Source: Luteimonas sp. FCS-9 (lineage in GTDB: Bacteria > Pseudomonadota > Gammaproteobacteria > Xanthomonadales > Xanthomonadaceae). From it: 64,000 nucleotides of DNA. Below, one piece after another: positions 1 to 9,021 of the stretch. The position numbers and the translations under genes were made by a program. The notes under the pieces are model-generated. The model ran no database searches, was not told the DNA's origin, and was given only the letters and a program-made list of their open reading frames with translations. How positions within the stretch are numbered: position 1 is the stretch's first letter; the number at the start of each line of letters is the position of its first letter. The DNA is taken from contig NZ_LASZ01000012.1 in assembly GCF_001014645.1 (NCBI RefSeq), positions 31,422 through 95,421 on the forward strand, in the 5' to 3' direction.

Positions 1-412
1 CGAACTGCAGGTCGGTGTCGCGATCGCCGACCATCGCCGAGGCATCGAGATCGATGCCGCGGTCGCGCAGGTAGTGCATCACCAGCCCCAGGCCCGGCTT
101 GCGCGTCGGCGCGTTGTCGGCCGGCCAGGTGCAGTCGATCAGCACCTCGCGGAACACGATGCCCTGGCTTTCGAAGATCTGCAGCATCAGGTCGTTGGGG
201 CCGTCGAAACTGGCGCGCGGATAGCCCTCGGTGCCCAGGCCGTCCTGGTTGCTGACGATGACGAACTCGAAGCCGGCGTCGCGCAGCCGCAGCAGCGCCG
301 GGATCACGCCCGGCACGAAGCGCAGCTTGTCGTAGGCGTCGATCTGGTAGTCGGCCGGCTCCTCGATCAGGGTGCCGTCCCGGTCGACGAACAGGATCTT
401 CGTGCCGCTCAT
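1..412 (-). CDS. hisB: HisB, imidazoleglycerol-phosphate dehydratase/histidinol-phosphatase (5' part, runs off window)
   Basis: The first 137 codons are visible; the gene continues beyond base 1. They encode the N-terminal HAD phosphatase domain of the bifunctional HisB, which removes phosphate from histidinol-phosphate in step 8 of histidine synthesis. The nucleophile motif FVDRDGTLI lies at about residues 8-16, the second HAD motif is VSNQDG near residue 54, and DCTW followed by RKPG belongs to the metal-bound loop typical of HisB-N. The dehydratase half would lie to the left of the window. The ATG overlaps the hisC stop by 4 bases (ATGA), so the two are translationally coupled. The bifunctional state is assumed from the family because only the phosphatase half is seen. 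Confidence 0.93.
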   Translation of the reverse strand, partial: MSGTKILFVDRDGTLIEEPADYQIDAYDKLRFVPGVIPALLRLRDAGFEFVIVSNQDGLGTEGYPRASFDGPNDLMLQIFESQGIVFREVLIDCTWPADNAPTRKPGLGLVMHYLRDRGIDLDASAMVGDRDTDLQF

Positions 413-1491
413 GCCGCGATCTCCAGTGCCTGCAGTGCGTCGACCACGCGCGCGTTCTGCGCCGGCGTGCCGATGGTGATGCGCAGCGCGTCGCCGAGCC
501 CGGGCGCGGCGCGCTGGTCGCGTACGACGATGCCGGCGGCGAGCAGCGCCGCGAATGCGCGCGACGCATCGGCGAAGCGCACCAGCAGGAAGTTGCCGGC
601 CGACGGATACACCCGGCGCACGCCCGGGGTCGCCGCCAGCGCGGCGGCCAGTGCCTCGCGCTCGGCGACCGTCTGCGCGACACGCGCGCGCGTCTGCGCG
701 AGCGCGTCGTCGGCCAGGCCGGCCAGCGCCAGTGCAGCGCAGGGCGTGGGCACCGGATACGGCGCCTGGCAGCGTCGCAGCACCGCGATCAGCGCCGGAT
801 CGCCGATCGCCACGCCGATCCGCGCCGCCGCCAGGCCGTGCGCCTTCGACAGCGTGCGCAGCACGACCAGGTTGGCGTGGGCATCGAGCCGCGTCGTCGC
901 CGACGGCGCGTCGGCGAACTCCACGTAGGCCTCGTCGACGACGACGATCGCGCGGCCGTCCAGCGCCGTCGCCAGCGCCGCGACATCGGCCAGCGGCAGC
1001 AGGCCGCCGGTCGGGTTCGACGGCGAACACAGGAACACCAGCTTCGCGGCGTGTGCGAGGGCGGCGTCGCGCACGGCGTCGACATCGACCGCGAAGCCGT
1101 CGGCGCCATCGCGCAGCGGCACCTCGACGAACGGTGCGCCCTGCAGACGGGCGCTGACCGCGTACATGCCGAAGACCGGCGGCGTGGCGAGCACCGCGTC
1201 GCGCCCGGGCACGCACAGTGCGCGCACCAAAAGGTCGATCGCCTCGTCGCTGCCGCGGCCGATCAGCAGCCGCGACGGGTCCACACCGTACAGCGCCGCC
1301 AACCGCGCCTGCAGCGCCGGCGGCTGCGGCGCGGGATAGCGCCGGCACTGGCCGTCGGCATCGCCGGGATTGGCCCATGGCGCCTCGTTGGCGTTGAGCC
1401 AGACCTCGCCTTCGAGCGCCTGGGTCCGCGCCGAGGCGTAGCCGGAGAACGCGCGCAGGTCCTCGCGCACCAGGTCGAGCACCGCGCTCAT
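409..1491 (-). CDS. hisC: Histidinol-phosphate aminotransferase HisC
   Basis: HisC moves the amino group of glutamate to imidazole-acetol phosphate, giving histidinol phosphate. The 360-residue protein is a fold-type I PLP aminotransferase of normal family length. Visible motifs are LNANEAP near residue 32, SPSNPTG at 156-162, DEAYVEF at 186-192 (Asp and Tyr contact PLP) and TLSKAHG, in which Lys216 should form the Schiff base. The arginine that binds the phosphate is in AAARIG, just after it. The start overlaps the hisD stop and its stop overlaps hisB, so it is an internal cistron of the hisGDCB operon. Confidence 0.95.
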   Translation of the reverse strand: MSAVLDLVREDLRAFSGYASARTQALEGEVWLNANEAPWANPGDADGQCRRYPAPQPPALQARLAALYGVDPSRLLIGRGSDEAIDLLVRALCVPGRDAVLATPPVFGMYAVSARLQGAPFVEVPLRDGADGFAVDVDAVRDAALAHAAKLVFLCSPSNPTGGLLPLADVAALATALDGRAIVVVDEAYVEFADAPSATTRLDAHANLVVLRTLSKAHGLAAARIGVAIGDPALIAVLRRCQAPYPVPTPCAALALAGLADDALAQTRARVAQTVAEREALAAALAATPGVRRVYPSAGNFLLVRFADASRAFAALLAAGIVVRDQRAAPGLGDALRITIGTPAQNARVVDALQALEIAA

Positions 1492-2825
1492 GCGCCCGCC
1501 CTCGCCAGCCGCAGCGCGACCGCGTTGGCGTGCGCGTCCAGGCCCTCGGCGCGCGCCAGCGTCACCGCGTCGGGCCCGATCGCGCGGATGCCCGCGGCGT
1601 CGGCGGCCTGCACGCTGACCAGGTTCTGGAAGCTCGACACGCCCACCCCGCTCCAGGCCCGCGCGGCGCCGCCGGTCGGCAGCACGTGGTTGGTGCCGCT
1701 GCAGTAGTCGCCCAGCGCCTCCGGCGTCCAGTCGCCGAGAAACACCGAGCCGGCGACCTCGACCCGGTCGAGCCAGTCGCGCGGCGCGCGCAGCGCCAGG
1801 ATCAGGTGCTCGGGGGCGTAGCGGTTGCTGATGTCAAACGCGACGTCCAGCGCCGGCACGCGCAGCAGCCGCGAGCGCGCCATCGCCCGGCGCGCGATGT
1901 CGGCGCGCGGCAGCGCCGCCAGTTGGGTCGCCAGTTCGACGCGCACGCGGCGCAGCAGCGTATCGTCGTCGGAGACCAGCAGCACCTGCGAGTCGGGCCC
2001 GTGCTCGGCCTGCGACAGCAGGTCGGCGGCCACGAACGCCGCGTCGGCGCCGGCGTCGGCGATCACCAGCACCTCCGACGGGCCGGCCGGCATGTCGATC
2101 GCGACCGTGCCCGACTGCGCCACCTGCTGCTTGGCCTCGGTGACGAAACCGTTGCCGGGGCCGAAGAGCTTGTCGCAGGCCGGCACCGACGCGGTGCCGA
2201 ACGCCATCGCGGCGATCGCCTGGGCGCCGCCGAGCTTGAACACGCGGTGCACGCCGGTCAGCCTGGCGGCGACCAGCACCGCCGGATCGGCGCTGCCGTC
2301 CGGGCGCGGCGGCGTGCACAGCACGACCTCGCGGCAGCCGGCCAGCCGGGCCGGCACGCCGAGCATCAACGCGGTCGAGGGCAGCGGCGCGCTGCCGGCA
2401 GGCACGTACAGCCCGACCCGCGGGATCGGCCGCACGATGCGCGCGCAGTCCACGCCGTCGGCGGTCTGTACCGCATAGCCGGCCGCCATGCCCGCGGCGT
2501 GGAAGCGCTCGATCCGCGCCGCGGCGTTCGCCATCGCATCGCGCAGCCGGATCGAGACCTCGGCCTCGGCCGCGGCGAATGCGTCGGCGCCGACCTCGAA
2601 GTCGTCGAGGGCGACGCGATCGAAGCGTTCGGTCAGTTCGCGCAGCGCGGCGTCCCCGCGTGCGCGCACGTCCGCGAGCACCTCAGCGACGGCCGCGCGC
2701 GTCTGCGCGGCAACGGCCTGCGTGGGGCGGCGCAGCAGTTCGGTCTGCGCCGCCGCATCGGCGGCCGACCAGTCGACGATCGCCGGGATCGCCCCGTCCA
2801 GCGAGAAGGTGTCGGCTGCGTTCAT
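1488..2825 (-). CDS. hisD: Histidinol dehydrogenase HisD
   Basis: HisD carries out the last two steps of histidine synthesis, oxidising L-histidinol to L-histidine with two NAD+. The protein is 445 residues, the normal size. [12 protein letters not shown], the zinc-site [13 protein letters not shown] and the closing [10 protein letters not shown] are all present. The chosen ATG at 2825 overlaps the hisG stop by 4 bases. The reading frame stays open far upstream, but that extension lies inside hisG and is a high-GC shadow. Product and start are well supported. Confidence 0.95.
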   Translation of the reverse strand: MNAADTFSLDGAIPAIVDWSAADAAAQTELLRRPTQAVAAQTRAAVAEVLADVRARGDAALRELTERFDRVALDDFEVGADAFAAAEAEVSIRLRDAMANAAARIERFHAAGMAAGYAVQTADGVDCARIVRPIPRVGLYVPAGSAPLPSTALMLGVPARLAGCREVVLCTPPRPDGSADPAVLVAARLTGVHRVFKLGGAQAIAAMAFGTASVPACDKLFGPGNGFVTEAKQQVAQSGTVAIDMPAGPSEVLVIADAGADAAFVAADLLSQAEHGPDSQVLLVSDDDTLLRRVRVELATQLAALPRADIARRAMARSRLLRVPALDVAFDISNRYAPEHLILALRAPRDWLDRVEVAGSVFLGDWTPEALGDYCSGTNHVLPTGGAARAWSGVGVSSFQNLVSVQAADAAGIRAIGPDAVTLARAEGLDAHANAVALRLARAGA

Positions 2826-3736
2826 GCCAGCATCCGCTCCACCGGCAGCACCATCAGCCCGGCCGCGCCGGCCTGCTTGAGCGCCTCGAGCCGCGGCCAG
2901 GTCAGCTCGCCGTGGCACAGCACCTGCAACGCGACCGCCTCGCTGCCGTCGACCTGCAGCAGCGTCGGCGCCTCGGCGTCGGGCAGCAGTTTCAACAGCG
3001 CGTCGACGCCGTCGCGGCGCGACTGGAACATCAGCAGGCGGCTGTCGCGCAGCCGCATCACGCCGTCGAGCCGGCGCAGCAGCAACGCGGCCAGGTCGCC
3101 GCGCACGTCGGAGAACGGCTGCACCGGGCCCGCCAGTACCGCCTCGCTGGTCATCAGCGTGACCGCCGGCTTGAGCTGGTTGGCCAGCAGCGTCGCGCCG
3201 CTGGACACCAGGTCGCAGATCACGTCGGCCTGGCCCAGCCGCGGCGCGATCTCGACCGAGCCCGACAGCGTGACGATGCTCGCCTGCACGCCCTGCGCAT
3301 CGAGCCACTGCTGCAGCAGGCCCGGATAGCTGGTCGCGATGCGGCTGCCCTGCAACTGCGCCGGGCCGGACCATTCCTGCGAATCGGGGATCGCGATGTC
3401 GAGCCGGCAACCGCCGAAACCGAGGGCACGGACGGCCTTGGAGACCTGCGGCAACCCGCGCAGCGCGCGGTCGGCGGCGACCTCGTCGAGCACGTTGCGG
3501 CCGACGATGCCGTAGTCGCAGACGCCGTCGGCGAGCAAGCCGGGAATGTCGTCGTCGCGGACCAGCAGCAGGTCCACCGGCAGCGTCTCGCCGTAGCAGA
3601 ACAGCTTGTCGCGGCTCTCGCGCCACGACAGGCCGCACGAGGCGAGCAGCGCCCGCGCCGGCTCGCTGAGCCGCCCGGACTTCTGGATCGCGATACGCAG
3701 GCGGTCGCGCGTGGCGCCGCCGGTGACAGGACTCAT
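2822..3736 (-). CDS. hisG: ATP phosphoribosyltransferase HisG (long form)
   Basis: HisG joins ATP and PRPP and is the committed, feedback-controlled step of histidine synthesis. At 304 residues this is the long form, which carries its own C-terminal regulatory domain and does not need HisZ. The N-terminal [14 protein letters not shown] and the PRPP-loop region around DLVSSGATL are visible, and the C-terminus [11 protein letters not shown] is typical of the ACT-like regulatory domain. The first ATG in the frame that does not run into the preceding gene is at 3736, ten bases past the stop of the TrpR-like gene. It is the first enzyme gene of the operon. Confidence 0.95.
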   Translation of the reverse strand: MSPVTGGATRDRLRIAIQKSGRLSEPARALLASCGLSWRESRDKLFCYGETLPVDLLLVRDDDIPGLLADGVCDYGIVGRNVLDEVAADRALRGLPQVSKAVRALGFGGCRLDIAIPDSQEWSGPAQLQGSRIATSYPGLLQQWLDAQGVQASIVTLSGSVEIAPRLGQADVICDLVSSGATLLANQLKPAVTLMTSEAVLAGPVQPFSDVRGDLAALLLRRLDGVMRLRDSRLLMFQSRRDGVDALLKLLPDAEAPTLLQVDGSEAVALQVLCHGELTWPRLEALKQAGAAGLMVLPVERMLA

Positions 3737-3746
3737 GGGGATGACC

Positions 3747-4085
3747 TCAGTGGGAATCGTTGGACGCGGACGGCGTCGCGCGCGCGACGCGGCGGGCCGC
3801 GATCGCATAGCCGCCGGCGCCGCGGTCGAGCGTGCGCGCGACGCGGCCGACCGTGGTCACGCTGACGCCGGTGCGCTCGTGGATCTCGCGATACGGCACG
3901 CCCTGCTGCAGCAACGGCACGACGCGCCAGCGGTCGACCAGCGCCTCCAGCTCGGCCGGCGTGCACAGATCGTCGAGGAACCGGGCGACCTCGTCGGCCG
4001 TCTTCAGCGCCGCGAATGCGCGCGCCAGCGCCTGCAGCGAGGCGCCGGCTTCGTGATCCGGCAGGGGTTCGGGGCGTTGCTTCAC
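3747..4085 (-). CDS. TrpR-family (YerC/YecD-like) regulator heading the his operon
   Basis: This is a protein of about 112 residues with the TrpR-like helical fold. The motif [13 protein letters not shown] is followed by a helix-turn-helix in [19 protein letters not shown]. It is the first cistron before hisG, with a 10-base gap. I infer that it represses the his operon, probably in response to histidine. YerC-type proteins are TrpR relatives, and the promoter here overlaps a strong palindrome. The start is uncertain: GTG at 4085 gives a natural N-terminus (MKQRPEP), while an in-frame TTG at 4106 would add seven residues and would lie inside the palindrome. Neither has a clear ribosome-binding site. 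Confidence 0.8.
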   Translation of the reverse strand: MKQRPEPLPDHEAGASLQALARAFAALKTADEVARFLDDLCTPAELEALVDRWRVVPLLQQGVPYREIHERTGVSVTTVGRVARTLDRGAGGYAIAARRVARATPSASNDSH

Positions 4086-4104
4086 GGGGATCGACGGACG
4101 TATC

Positions 4105-4128
4105 AATGTAATAGCGTGCTAGTACATT
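4105..4128. promoter_or_regulatory. Palindromic operator at the his operon promoter
   Basis: Twenty-four bases form a dyad with half-site AATGTANTAGC and a 2-base centre; 20 of the 24 positions obey the symmetry. The CTAG-like core inside a GTAC context recalls the E. coli trp operator, which fits a TrpR-family repressor. It covers the -10 region and the probable transcription start of the regulator-hisG operon, so binding would block initiation and give autoregulation. The symmetry is seen directly; the bound protein is inferred. Confidence 0.7.
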
Positions 4129-4151
4129 ACGCCTTTCCGAATCGAAGTCAA
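4124..4151 (-). promoter_or_regulatory. his operon promoter
   Basis: On the minus strand TTGACT (4146-4151) and TAATGT (4124-4129) are spaced by 16 bases. The -35 box matches consensus at five of six positions; the -10 box is weak. Transcription would start near 4117, leaving a very short leader before the regulator gene. The -10 box lies within the palindromic operator. Confidence 0.55.
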
Positions 4152-4314
4152 CCCAGACCGCGGCGGCGTACAGCGGCGATGCATGGGCGCACTCCTGATG
4201 CCGTGTGTCGTCGCGTCCCGTTCGCGCCGCGCATCGACTGGATTGCAGCGTTCCACCGCCCTCGCCCGCCGATCCCGGAAGATCCCGCGTCGACTCTCAG
4301 ATGCGGGTGCCCCC

Positions 4315-4632
4315 ATGCGCGACCGATTGCAGGCCCTGCTCGAGGCCGGGCGCGACGATGCGCTGCTGCGCTTCGGGCTGGGCACTGCCTGCCTGCAGAC
4401 AGGCGATCCGGCCGCGGCCGCGACGCATCTGGCAGCCGCGACCCAGCACGATCGGGACTACTCGGCCGCTTGGAAACTGCTCGGCAAGGCGCTGCTGGCG
4501 CTGGGACGCGAGGCTGAGGCGGAAGCGGCCTGGCGTTCGGGCCTCGAAGCCGCGACGCACCGCCGCGACGTGCAGTCGTCGAAGGAGGTGACCGTGTTCC
4601 TGCGGCGGATCGAACGCGGGCGCGCGGGATAG
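4315..4632 (+). CDS. Small tetratricopeptide-repeat protein
   Basis: A 105-residue protein with no signal peptide. It is almost wholly TPR-like helices: FGLGTACLQTGDPAAAATHL and then AWKLLGKALLALGREAEAEA show the W/L-G-A-Y/L-A-P spacing of two to three TPR units. It should be a cytoplasmic protein-protein adaptor; the partner cannot be read from sequence. I chose the ATG at 4315 because the protein reads as TPR from its first residues, whereas the in-frame extension upstream is Arg/Ser-rich and looks non-coding. It is transcribed away from the his operon and stands alone before two REP elements. Confidence 0.65.
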   Translation: MRDRLQALLEAGRDDALLRFGLGTACLQTGDPAAAATHLAAATQHDRDYSAAWKLLGKALLALGREAEAEAAWRSGLEAATHRRDVQSSKEVTVFLRRIERGRAG

Positions 4633-4675
4633 AAGCGGCCGGCACGCCGGGATCCGCCGCACACCCATTGCTTCC

Positions 4676-4743
4676 GTAGGAGCGCGCTTGCGCGCGATGG
4701 GGCGTTCCCGCGAAAAGCCACTCGCGCGCAAGCGCGCTCCTAC
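4676..4743. repeat. REP palindrome, copy A
   Basis: A 68-base element with mirrored ends GTAGGAGCGCGCT and AGCGCGCTCCTAC around a variable centre. It is one of seven related copies in this window. It lies between the TPR gene and copy B and could fold into one long hairpin. Such REPs are usually mobilised by RAYT (TnpA-REP) transposases; none is encoded here. Confidence 0.85.
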
Positions 4744-4825
4744 AAGGGGGCGTTCCGGATCGGACGCGGATGCGTGGGATAGAAACGACCGGCGCGCCCA
4801 GGCTCGCTGCGCGCCTCAGGCATCT

Positions 4826-4893
4826 GTAGGAGCGCGCTCGCGCGCGACGCCGGCTTTCCGGCAAGGCCCCATCGCGCGCAAGCGCGCTCCTGC
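4826..4893. repeat. REP palindrome, copy B
   Basis: The same family as copy A, 82 bases further right and in the same orientation. Its right arm ends CTCCTGC instead of CTCCTAC. Copies A and B form a pair at the 3' ends of converging genes (TPR protein and the hutH-linked membrane protein), where they may act as a bidirectional transcript end. Confidence 0.85.
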
Positions 4894-4903
4894 AGGGCTC
4901 GGA

Positions 4904-5266
4904 TCAATCGCGGAGTTTCTTCGCGTGCAGCGCCAGCCAGGCCAGCGCGACGCCCGACACCGCGGCCAGCGAGGACATGAACACCCGCGTGGCGAGGAAG
5001 TTGGGATCGTGGATCTTCTGCAGCGCGATCCGCGCGTAGACCGGCGATTCGAGCTTGACCACGCCCATGTAGAACAGGTGCCAGGCATCGATGCCGACCG
5101 CGATCGCGAGCGCGCCCAGGCTGCTCCAGGCGATCGAATGTCCGTGCGCCCAGCGGTGGCGCGCGCCCAGCCAGTGGAACAGCAGGTAGCACAGCGCGCC
5201 GACCGCCATCGCGATCAGCGCGGCCTCCAGCACGCCCAGCCAGCCGAAGTGCAGCGGCAGGTTCAT
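4904..5266 (-). CDS. Small membrane protein, last gene of the hisS-hutH operon
   Basis: A 120-residue protein that I do not recognise. It has about three hydrophobic stretches: residues 8-30 (VLEAALIAMAVGALCYLLF), roughly 42-64 (AWSSLGALAIAVGIDAWHLF) and 92-112 (VFMSSLAAVSGVALAWLAL). A short basic tail AKKLRD follows. It is therefore a likely inner-membrane protein. Its ATG overlaps the hutH stop by 4 bases (ATGA), which implies coupled expression with the lyase. A role in histidine or urocanate handling would be guilt by association only. Confidence 0.75.
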   Translation of the reverse strand: MNLPLHFGWLGVLEAALIAMAVGALCYLLFHWLGARHRWAHGHSIAWSSLGALAIAVGIDAWHLFYMGVVKLESPVYARIALQKIHDPNFLATRVFMSSLAAVSGVALAWLALHAKKLRD

Positions 5267-7179
5267 GCGGCCGCGCCCGCCGACGGGACCCGCCAGCGCG
5301 GCAGCACGCCCAGCAGCGTGCCGTCGGCGACCAGGCGCACCGCGGCCGCGACCTCGCCGTCGAGCGCGCGGTCGCGTTCGAGGAACGGGATCGCCTGGCG
5401 GATGCGCGCGTGCGCCTCGGCGACGATCGCGCCGGGATGGAACGGCGCGCACGCGGCGAGCTCGACGCGCAGCGCCTCGACCTCGTCGAGGAAGCGGGCG
5501 CGCGACCCGCGGTCCTCCGCGGGACCGCCCTGCACCTTGGTCGCCAGCGCCGAGGCATCGGCCCGGCGCGCGAGATCGCGCGCGGCGTTGATCATGTCCA
5601 GCCGCAGGTCCAGCGCCTGCGCGGCGGTGTAGAGCTCCAGCGCGAGCACCTTGCCCAGGTCGTCGGCCATCGCCAGCACGTGGCGCGCCTCGTTGGTGCC
5701 CATCGAGACATGGTCCTCGGCGTTGGCGCTGGTCGGCACCGAGTACACGCTCGCTGGGTGCGCGCGCGTGGCCAGGTCGTTGACGAGGGCCGCCGCGGTG
5801 TACTGCACGATCATGAAGCCCGATTCGGTGGCGTCCTCGTTGCCGATCAGGAACGCCGGCAGCCCATCGTTGGTCGCCGGGTCGACGAGCTTGGCCAGCC
5901 GGCGCTCGGAGATCGACGCCAGCACCGGGATCGCCGCCTTGACGTAGCTCATCGCCAGCGCCAGCGGCATGCCGTGGAAATGGCCGGCCGAGATGACCTG
6001 CTGCTCGACGTGCTCGGCCTCTCGGCCCGGGAACACCAGCGGGTTGTCGGTGACCGCGTTGAGTTCGACGTCGAACACGCGCTTGGCCTGCTCGACCGCA
6101 TCGCGCACCGCGCCGTGCACCTGCGGGACGCAGCGCAACGAATAGGCATCCTGCGGCTGGTGCTTCTTGCCGCCGCGGAACGGCCGGAACCGCGTGTAGA
6201 ACTTCTCGCGGCCGTGGCGCTGGTCGCTGGGCACCCAGTCCCAGCCGATGTCGAAGCGCAGCGCCTGCGCCTGCGCGGTGTCCCAGCTCGACGGCAGCCA
6301 CGGCCGGAACTTCGGCACCAGGTGGTAGGCGATGTCGGCCAGCGTGGAGCCGTCGAGCAGCTCGCGCAGGTGCGCGGCGACCTCGACCTGGCCCGGGTGC
6401 GGGCGCAGCGCGTGGACGTCGGCGTCGAACGCGCCCAGCCGGCCGGCGAAGGCGTCGATCGTCATCGCCGCGGCGAGATCGGCGGTGTCGAGCAAAGCGT
6501 CGAGCCGGTGCAGCGCCAGCACGCCGGTGGCGAGCATCTGCGCGGTGCCGTTGTTGAGCGCCAGGCCCTCCTTGTACGACAGCGTGACAGGCGCCAGGCC
6601 GGCGCGCCGCAGCGCCTCCGCGCCGGGCATGCGCTCGCCCTCGAAGAACGCCTCGCCGCCGCCCAGCAGCACGATCGCCAGGTGCGACAGCGGCGCCAGG
6701 TCGCCCGACGCGCCGACCGAGCCCAGCCCCGGCACCACAGGCACGATGCCGGCGTTGAGCAGGTCGGCCAGCGCCTGCAGCGTCGCCACGCGGATGCCCG
6801 AATGGCCCTTGAGCAGGGTGTTGATGCGGATGCACAGCATCGCGCGCACCACCTCGGGCGCCAGCGGCTCGCCGACGCACACCGCGTGGGTGACGATGAG
6901 GTTGTGCTGCAGTTCCTCGTGCAGCGAGCGGCCCGAGGGCGTCGCGCCCGGCAGGTCGTCGCGCAGCGGGCGCGCGCCCAGCAGGCGGTCGGCATTGCTG
7001 CCGAAGCCGGTCGACACGCCGTAGATCGGTTCCTCGCGCCGCACCTGTTCGGCGAGGAAGTCGGCCGCCTGCGCCACCGCGCGCAGCGCCCCGTCGTCGA
7101 GCTCGACCGGCGCGCCGTGCGCGACGATCACCAGTTGCGCCCGGGTCAGCGCGCGGCCGTCGAGGCGGATGGCTTTCAT
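5263..7179 (-). CDS. hutH: Histidine ammonia-lyase, unusually long (HutH-like)
   Basis: HAL/TAL/PAL-family lyase that should turn L-histidine into urocanate and ammonia. The MIO cofactor triad Ala157-Ser158-Gly159 is in GSVGASGDLAP. Tyr53 is in IYGVSTGFG and Gln343/Tyr346/Arg349 are in QDAYSLRC. The substrate-selecting position reads Thr97-His98 in LIVTHAV, matching the Ser-His of histidine lyases rather than His-Leu (tyrosine) or Phe-Leu (phenylalanine) types. At 638 residues it is about 125 longer than usual bacterial HutH, mainly through an insert around 285-340 rich in W, R and K, and extra sequence near 540-580. No other hut genes are nearby; it sits behind hisS and a lipoprotein gene. 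Start at 7179 overlaps the lipoprotein stop. Confidence 0.85.
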   Translation of the reverse strand: MKAIRLDGRALTRAQLVIVAHGAPVELDDGALRAVAQAADFLAEQVRREEPIYGVSTGFGSNADRLLGARPLRDDLPGATPSGRSLHEELQHNLIVTHAVCVGEPLAPEVVRAMLCIRINTLLKGHSGIRVATLQALADLLNAGIVPVVPGLGSVGASGDLAPLSHLAIVLLGGGEAFFEGERMPGAEALRRAGLAPVTLSYKEGLALNNGTAQMLATGVLALHRLDALLDTADLAAAMTIDAFAGRLGAFDADVHALRPHPGQVEVAAHLRELLDGSTLADIAYHLVPKFRPWLPSSWDTAQAQALRFDIGWDWVPSDQRHGREKFYTRFRPFRGGKKHQPQDAYSLRCVPQVHGAVRDAVEQAKRVFDVELNAVTDNPLVFPGREAEHVEQQVISAGHFHGMPLALAMSYVKAAIPVLASISERRLAKLVDPATNDGLPAFLIGNEDATESGFMIVQYTAAALVNDLATRAHPASVYSVPTSANAEDHVSMGTNEARHVLAMADDLGKVLALELYTAAQALDLRLDMINAARDLARRADASALATKVQGGPAEDRGSRARFLDEVEALRVELAACAPFHPGAIVAEAHARIRQAIPFLERDRALDGEVAAAVRLVADGTLLGVLPRWRVPSAGAAA

Positions 7180-7487
7180 CTTGCGTCTCCCTTGCATACG
7201 ACCTGCGCCCGGACCCGGATGGCCGGACACTCCCCACGCACCGCGTTGCCCAGCCAGGCACTTTCGCTGGTCTGCCCGTCGAGCGCATGGCCGCCGGGAC
7301 AGCGCCGGGCGGCGACGCGATCGACATCGGCGAGTGCGGCCGCGGGGGCGCCGTCGACCGAACAGCGCACGACGTCGACGTGCCAGCGCCCGGGGCCGAC
7401 GCGCTGCGTGGAGACCTTCGGATTGCTGGTGCATGCGGCCGCGAGCGCGACGATGGCCACGGCGGCGCCCGCATGCCGCGCCTTCAC
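7176..7487 (-). CDS. Small lipoprotein between hisS and hutH
   Basis: A 103-residue protein of unknown function. The N-terminus has a short basic start, a hydrophobic core ([10 protein letters not shown]) and a lipobox ALAAAC, so Cys19 should be lipidated after export. Asn and Pro follow at +3 and +4, with no Asp at +2, which favours outer-membrane sorting. The mature part has four further cysteines ([25 protein letters not shown]), allowing two disulfides. The start is GTG at 7487, overlapping the hisS stop as GTGA; the stop overlaps the hutH ATG. It is easily missed because of the GTG start and tight packing. Confidence 0.75.
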   Translation of the reverse strand: MKARHAGAAVAIVALAAACTSNPKVSTQRVGPGRWHVDVVRCSVDGAPAAALADVDRVAARRCPGGHALDGQTSESAWLGNAVRGECPAIRVRAQVVCKGDAR

Positions 7488-8854
7488 GGCATCGACCTCG
7501 CCTGCTCCCGCTCGACCAGCAGCGTGCGCGGCAGGTCGTCGTCGGCGACCTCGAACTGCTCGCCCCGGCGCAGGTCCTTGACCGCGACCACGCCGCGCGC
7601 CGCCTCCTCGTCGCCGCGGATCACCACGAAGCGGATGCCGGCACGGTCGGCGTACTGCATCTGCTTGGCGAGCTTGCGCGGCTCGAGCTGGGTCTCGACG
7701 TTGAGCCCGGCGCTGCGCAGGCGCTGCGACAGCGCGAGCGCCGACGGCAGGCCGGCGTCGTCGAACAGCGTCACCAGCACGTCCACCGAGCTGTCGGCGG
7801 TGCGCACCAGACCCGCCTCGCGCAGCTGCCAGAACAGCCGCGTGAGGCCGATCGAGATGCCCACGCCCGGCAGCTTCGACTTGGTGTAGTGGCTGGCGAG
7901 GTTGTCGTAGCGCCCGCCCGAGCAGATCGAGCCGATCTGCGGGTGCGCATCGAGCACGGTCTCGTAGACCATGCCGGTGTAGTAGTCCAGGCCGCGCGCG
8001 ATCGACAGGTTCAGCGCGTAGCGCGACTCGGGCACGCCGAGCGCGCGCAACTGGCCCAGCAGCGCACGCAGCTCGTCGCGGCCCTCCTCGAACAGCGGCG
8101 TGCCCGCACCCAGCGCGTCCAGCTGGGCCAGCGCATCGTCGTGGCCGGTCGAGCGCACGCGCGAGAACGCCAGCAGGCGCTCGGCGACGGCGTCCGACAG
8201 CCCGAACGCCTCGCCGGTCAGCGTCGCGCGCACCGCGTCCTCGCCGCGCTTGTCGAGCTTGTCGATCTCGCGCAGCACCGGCACCTGGCGGTCGTCGGCG
8301 ATGCCCTGCCCCTCGAAGTAGCCGCGCAGCAGCTTGCGGTGGTTGAGCTGGATCGTGAACTCGCCGATGTCGAGCGCGGAGAACACCGCGCTGATCACCG
8401 CCGGCACCTCGGCGTCGTAGCGCGGCGACAGCGTGTCCTTGCCGATCACGTCGATGTCGCACTGGTAGAACTCGCGGAAGCGCCCGCGCTGCGCGCGCTC
8501 GCCGCGGTACACGCGCTGCATCTGGTAGCGGCGGAACGGGAACGCGAGGTCGTGCTCGTGCTCGGCGACGTAGCGCGCCAGCGGCACGGTCAGGTCGAAG
8601 CGCAGCGCCAGCTCGGGCAGGCCGTCGGACTGCTTCTCGAGGGCGCCGGTCGACTGCGCGAAGTACACCTGCCGCTCGGTCTCGCCGCCGGACTTGGTCA
8701 GCAGCGTCTCCGACAGCTCGAACACCGGCGTCTCGATCGGCAGGAACCCGAAGCCCTCGAACGTGCGGCGGATCGTGTCCAGCATGCGCTGGAACGCGAT
8801 CTGGTCGCGCGGCAACAGTTCCATGACGCCGGGCGGGGTCCGGGGCTTGATCAT
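7484..8854 (-). CDS. hisS: Histidyl-tRNA synthetase HisS
   Basis: Class II synthetase that charges tRNA-His. The protein is 456 residues. Motif 2 ([29 protein letters not shown]), the histidine-specific [13 protein letters not shown] and GGRYDNLA, and motif 3 ([12 protein letters not shown]) are all present, followed by the C-terminal anticodon-binding domain (about 370-456). The ATG at 8854 opens the operon hisS-lipoprotein-hutH-membrane protein. Linking histidine charging to a histidine-degrading enzyme in one overlapping operon is unusual. Confidence 0.95.
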   Translation of the reverse strand: MIKPRTPPGVMELLPRDQIAFQRMLDTIRRTFEGFGFLPIETPVFELSETLLTKSGGETERQVYFAQSTGALEKQSDGLPELALRFDLTVPLARYVAEHEHDLAFPFRRYQMQRVYRGERAQRGRFREFYQCDIDVIGKDTLSPRYDAEVPAVISAVFSALDIGEFTIQLNHRKLLRGYFEGQGIADDRQVPVLREIDKLDKRGEDAVRATLTGEAFGLSDAVAERLLAFSRVRSTGHDDALAQLDALGAGTPLFEEGRDELRALLGQLRALGVPESRYALNLSIARGLDYYTGMVYETVLDAHPQIGSICSGGRYDNLASHYTKSKLPGVGISIGLTRLFWQLREAGLVRTADSSVDVLVTLFDDAGLPSALALSQRLRSAGLNVETQLEPRKLAKQMQYADRAGIRFVVIRGDEEAARGVVAVKDLRRGEQFEVADDDLPRTLLVEREQARSMP

Positions 8855-8890
8855 GCGGGCGGGCTCTTCGGTGGTGCGGATGGAAGCGGC

Positions 8891-8896
8891 ATTCTA
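8891..8896 (-). promoter_or_regulatory. Candidate -10 box of the hisS operon
   Basis: TAGAAT on the minus strand, 36 bases before the hisS ATG, in an otherwise GC-rich 99-base gap. No convincing -35 box is visible at the right spacing, so this is a weak call. Confidence 0.35.
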
Positions 8897-8953
8897 ATCC
8901 GTCCCCGTGCCGCGCATCGGCCCGCCCCGCAGCGATGCCGGGCCAGCATGAAC

Positions 8954-9021
8954 GTAGGCGCGCGCTCGCGCGCGAGAAGGGTTCACAGGGAACGCGCCAT
9001 CGCGCGCAAGCGCGCGCCTAC
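8954..9021. repeat. REP palindrome, copy C
   Basis: A variant copy with ends GTAGGCGCGCGCT and mirrored GCGCGCCTAC. It lies between the hisS promoter region and the 3' end of cydC. The last bases of the right arm supply the TAG stop codon of cydC (minus-strand reading of 9018-9020), so the element overlaps the coding sequence by one codon. Confidence 0.85.

Noticed and set aside
74..928. Long plus-strand open frame opposite hisC and hisB
   Set aside because: It is antisense to genes with clear motifs. Its own translation is Ala/Arg/Ser-rich without any domain, as expected for shadow frames at this GC content.
2826..3638. An N-terminal extension of hisD through hisG
   Set aside because: The frame is open by chance. 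The ATG at 2825 overlaps the hisG stop and gives the normal HisD length.
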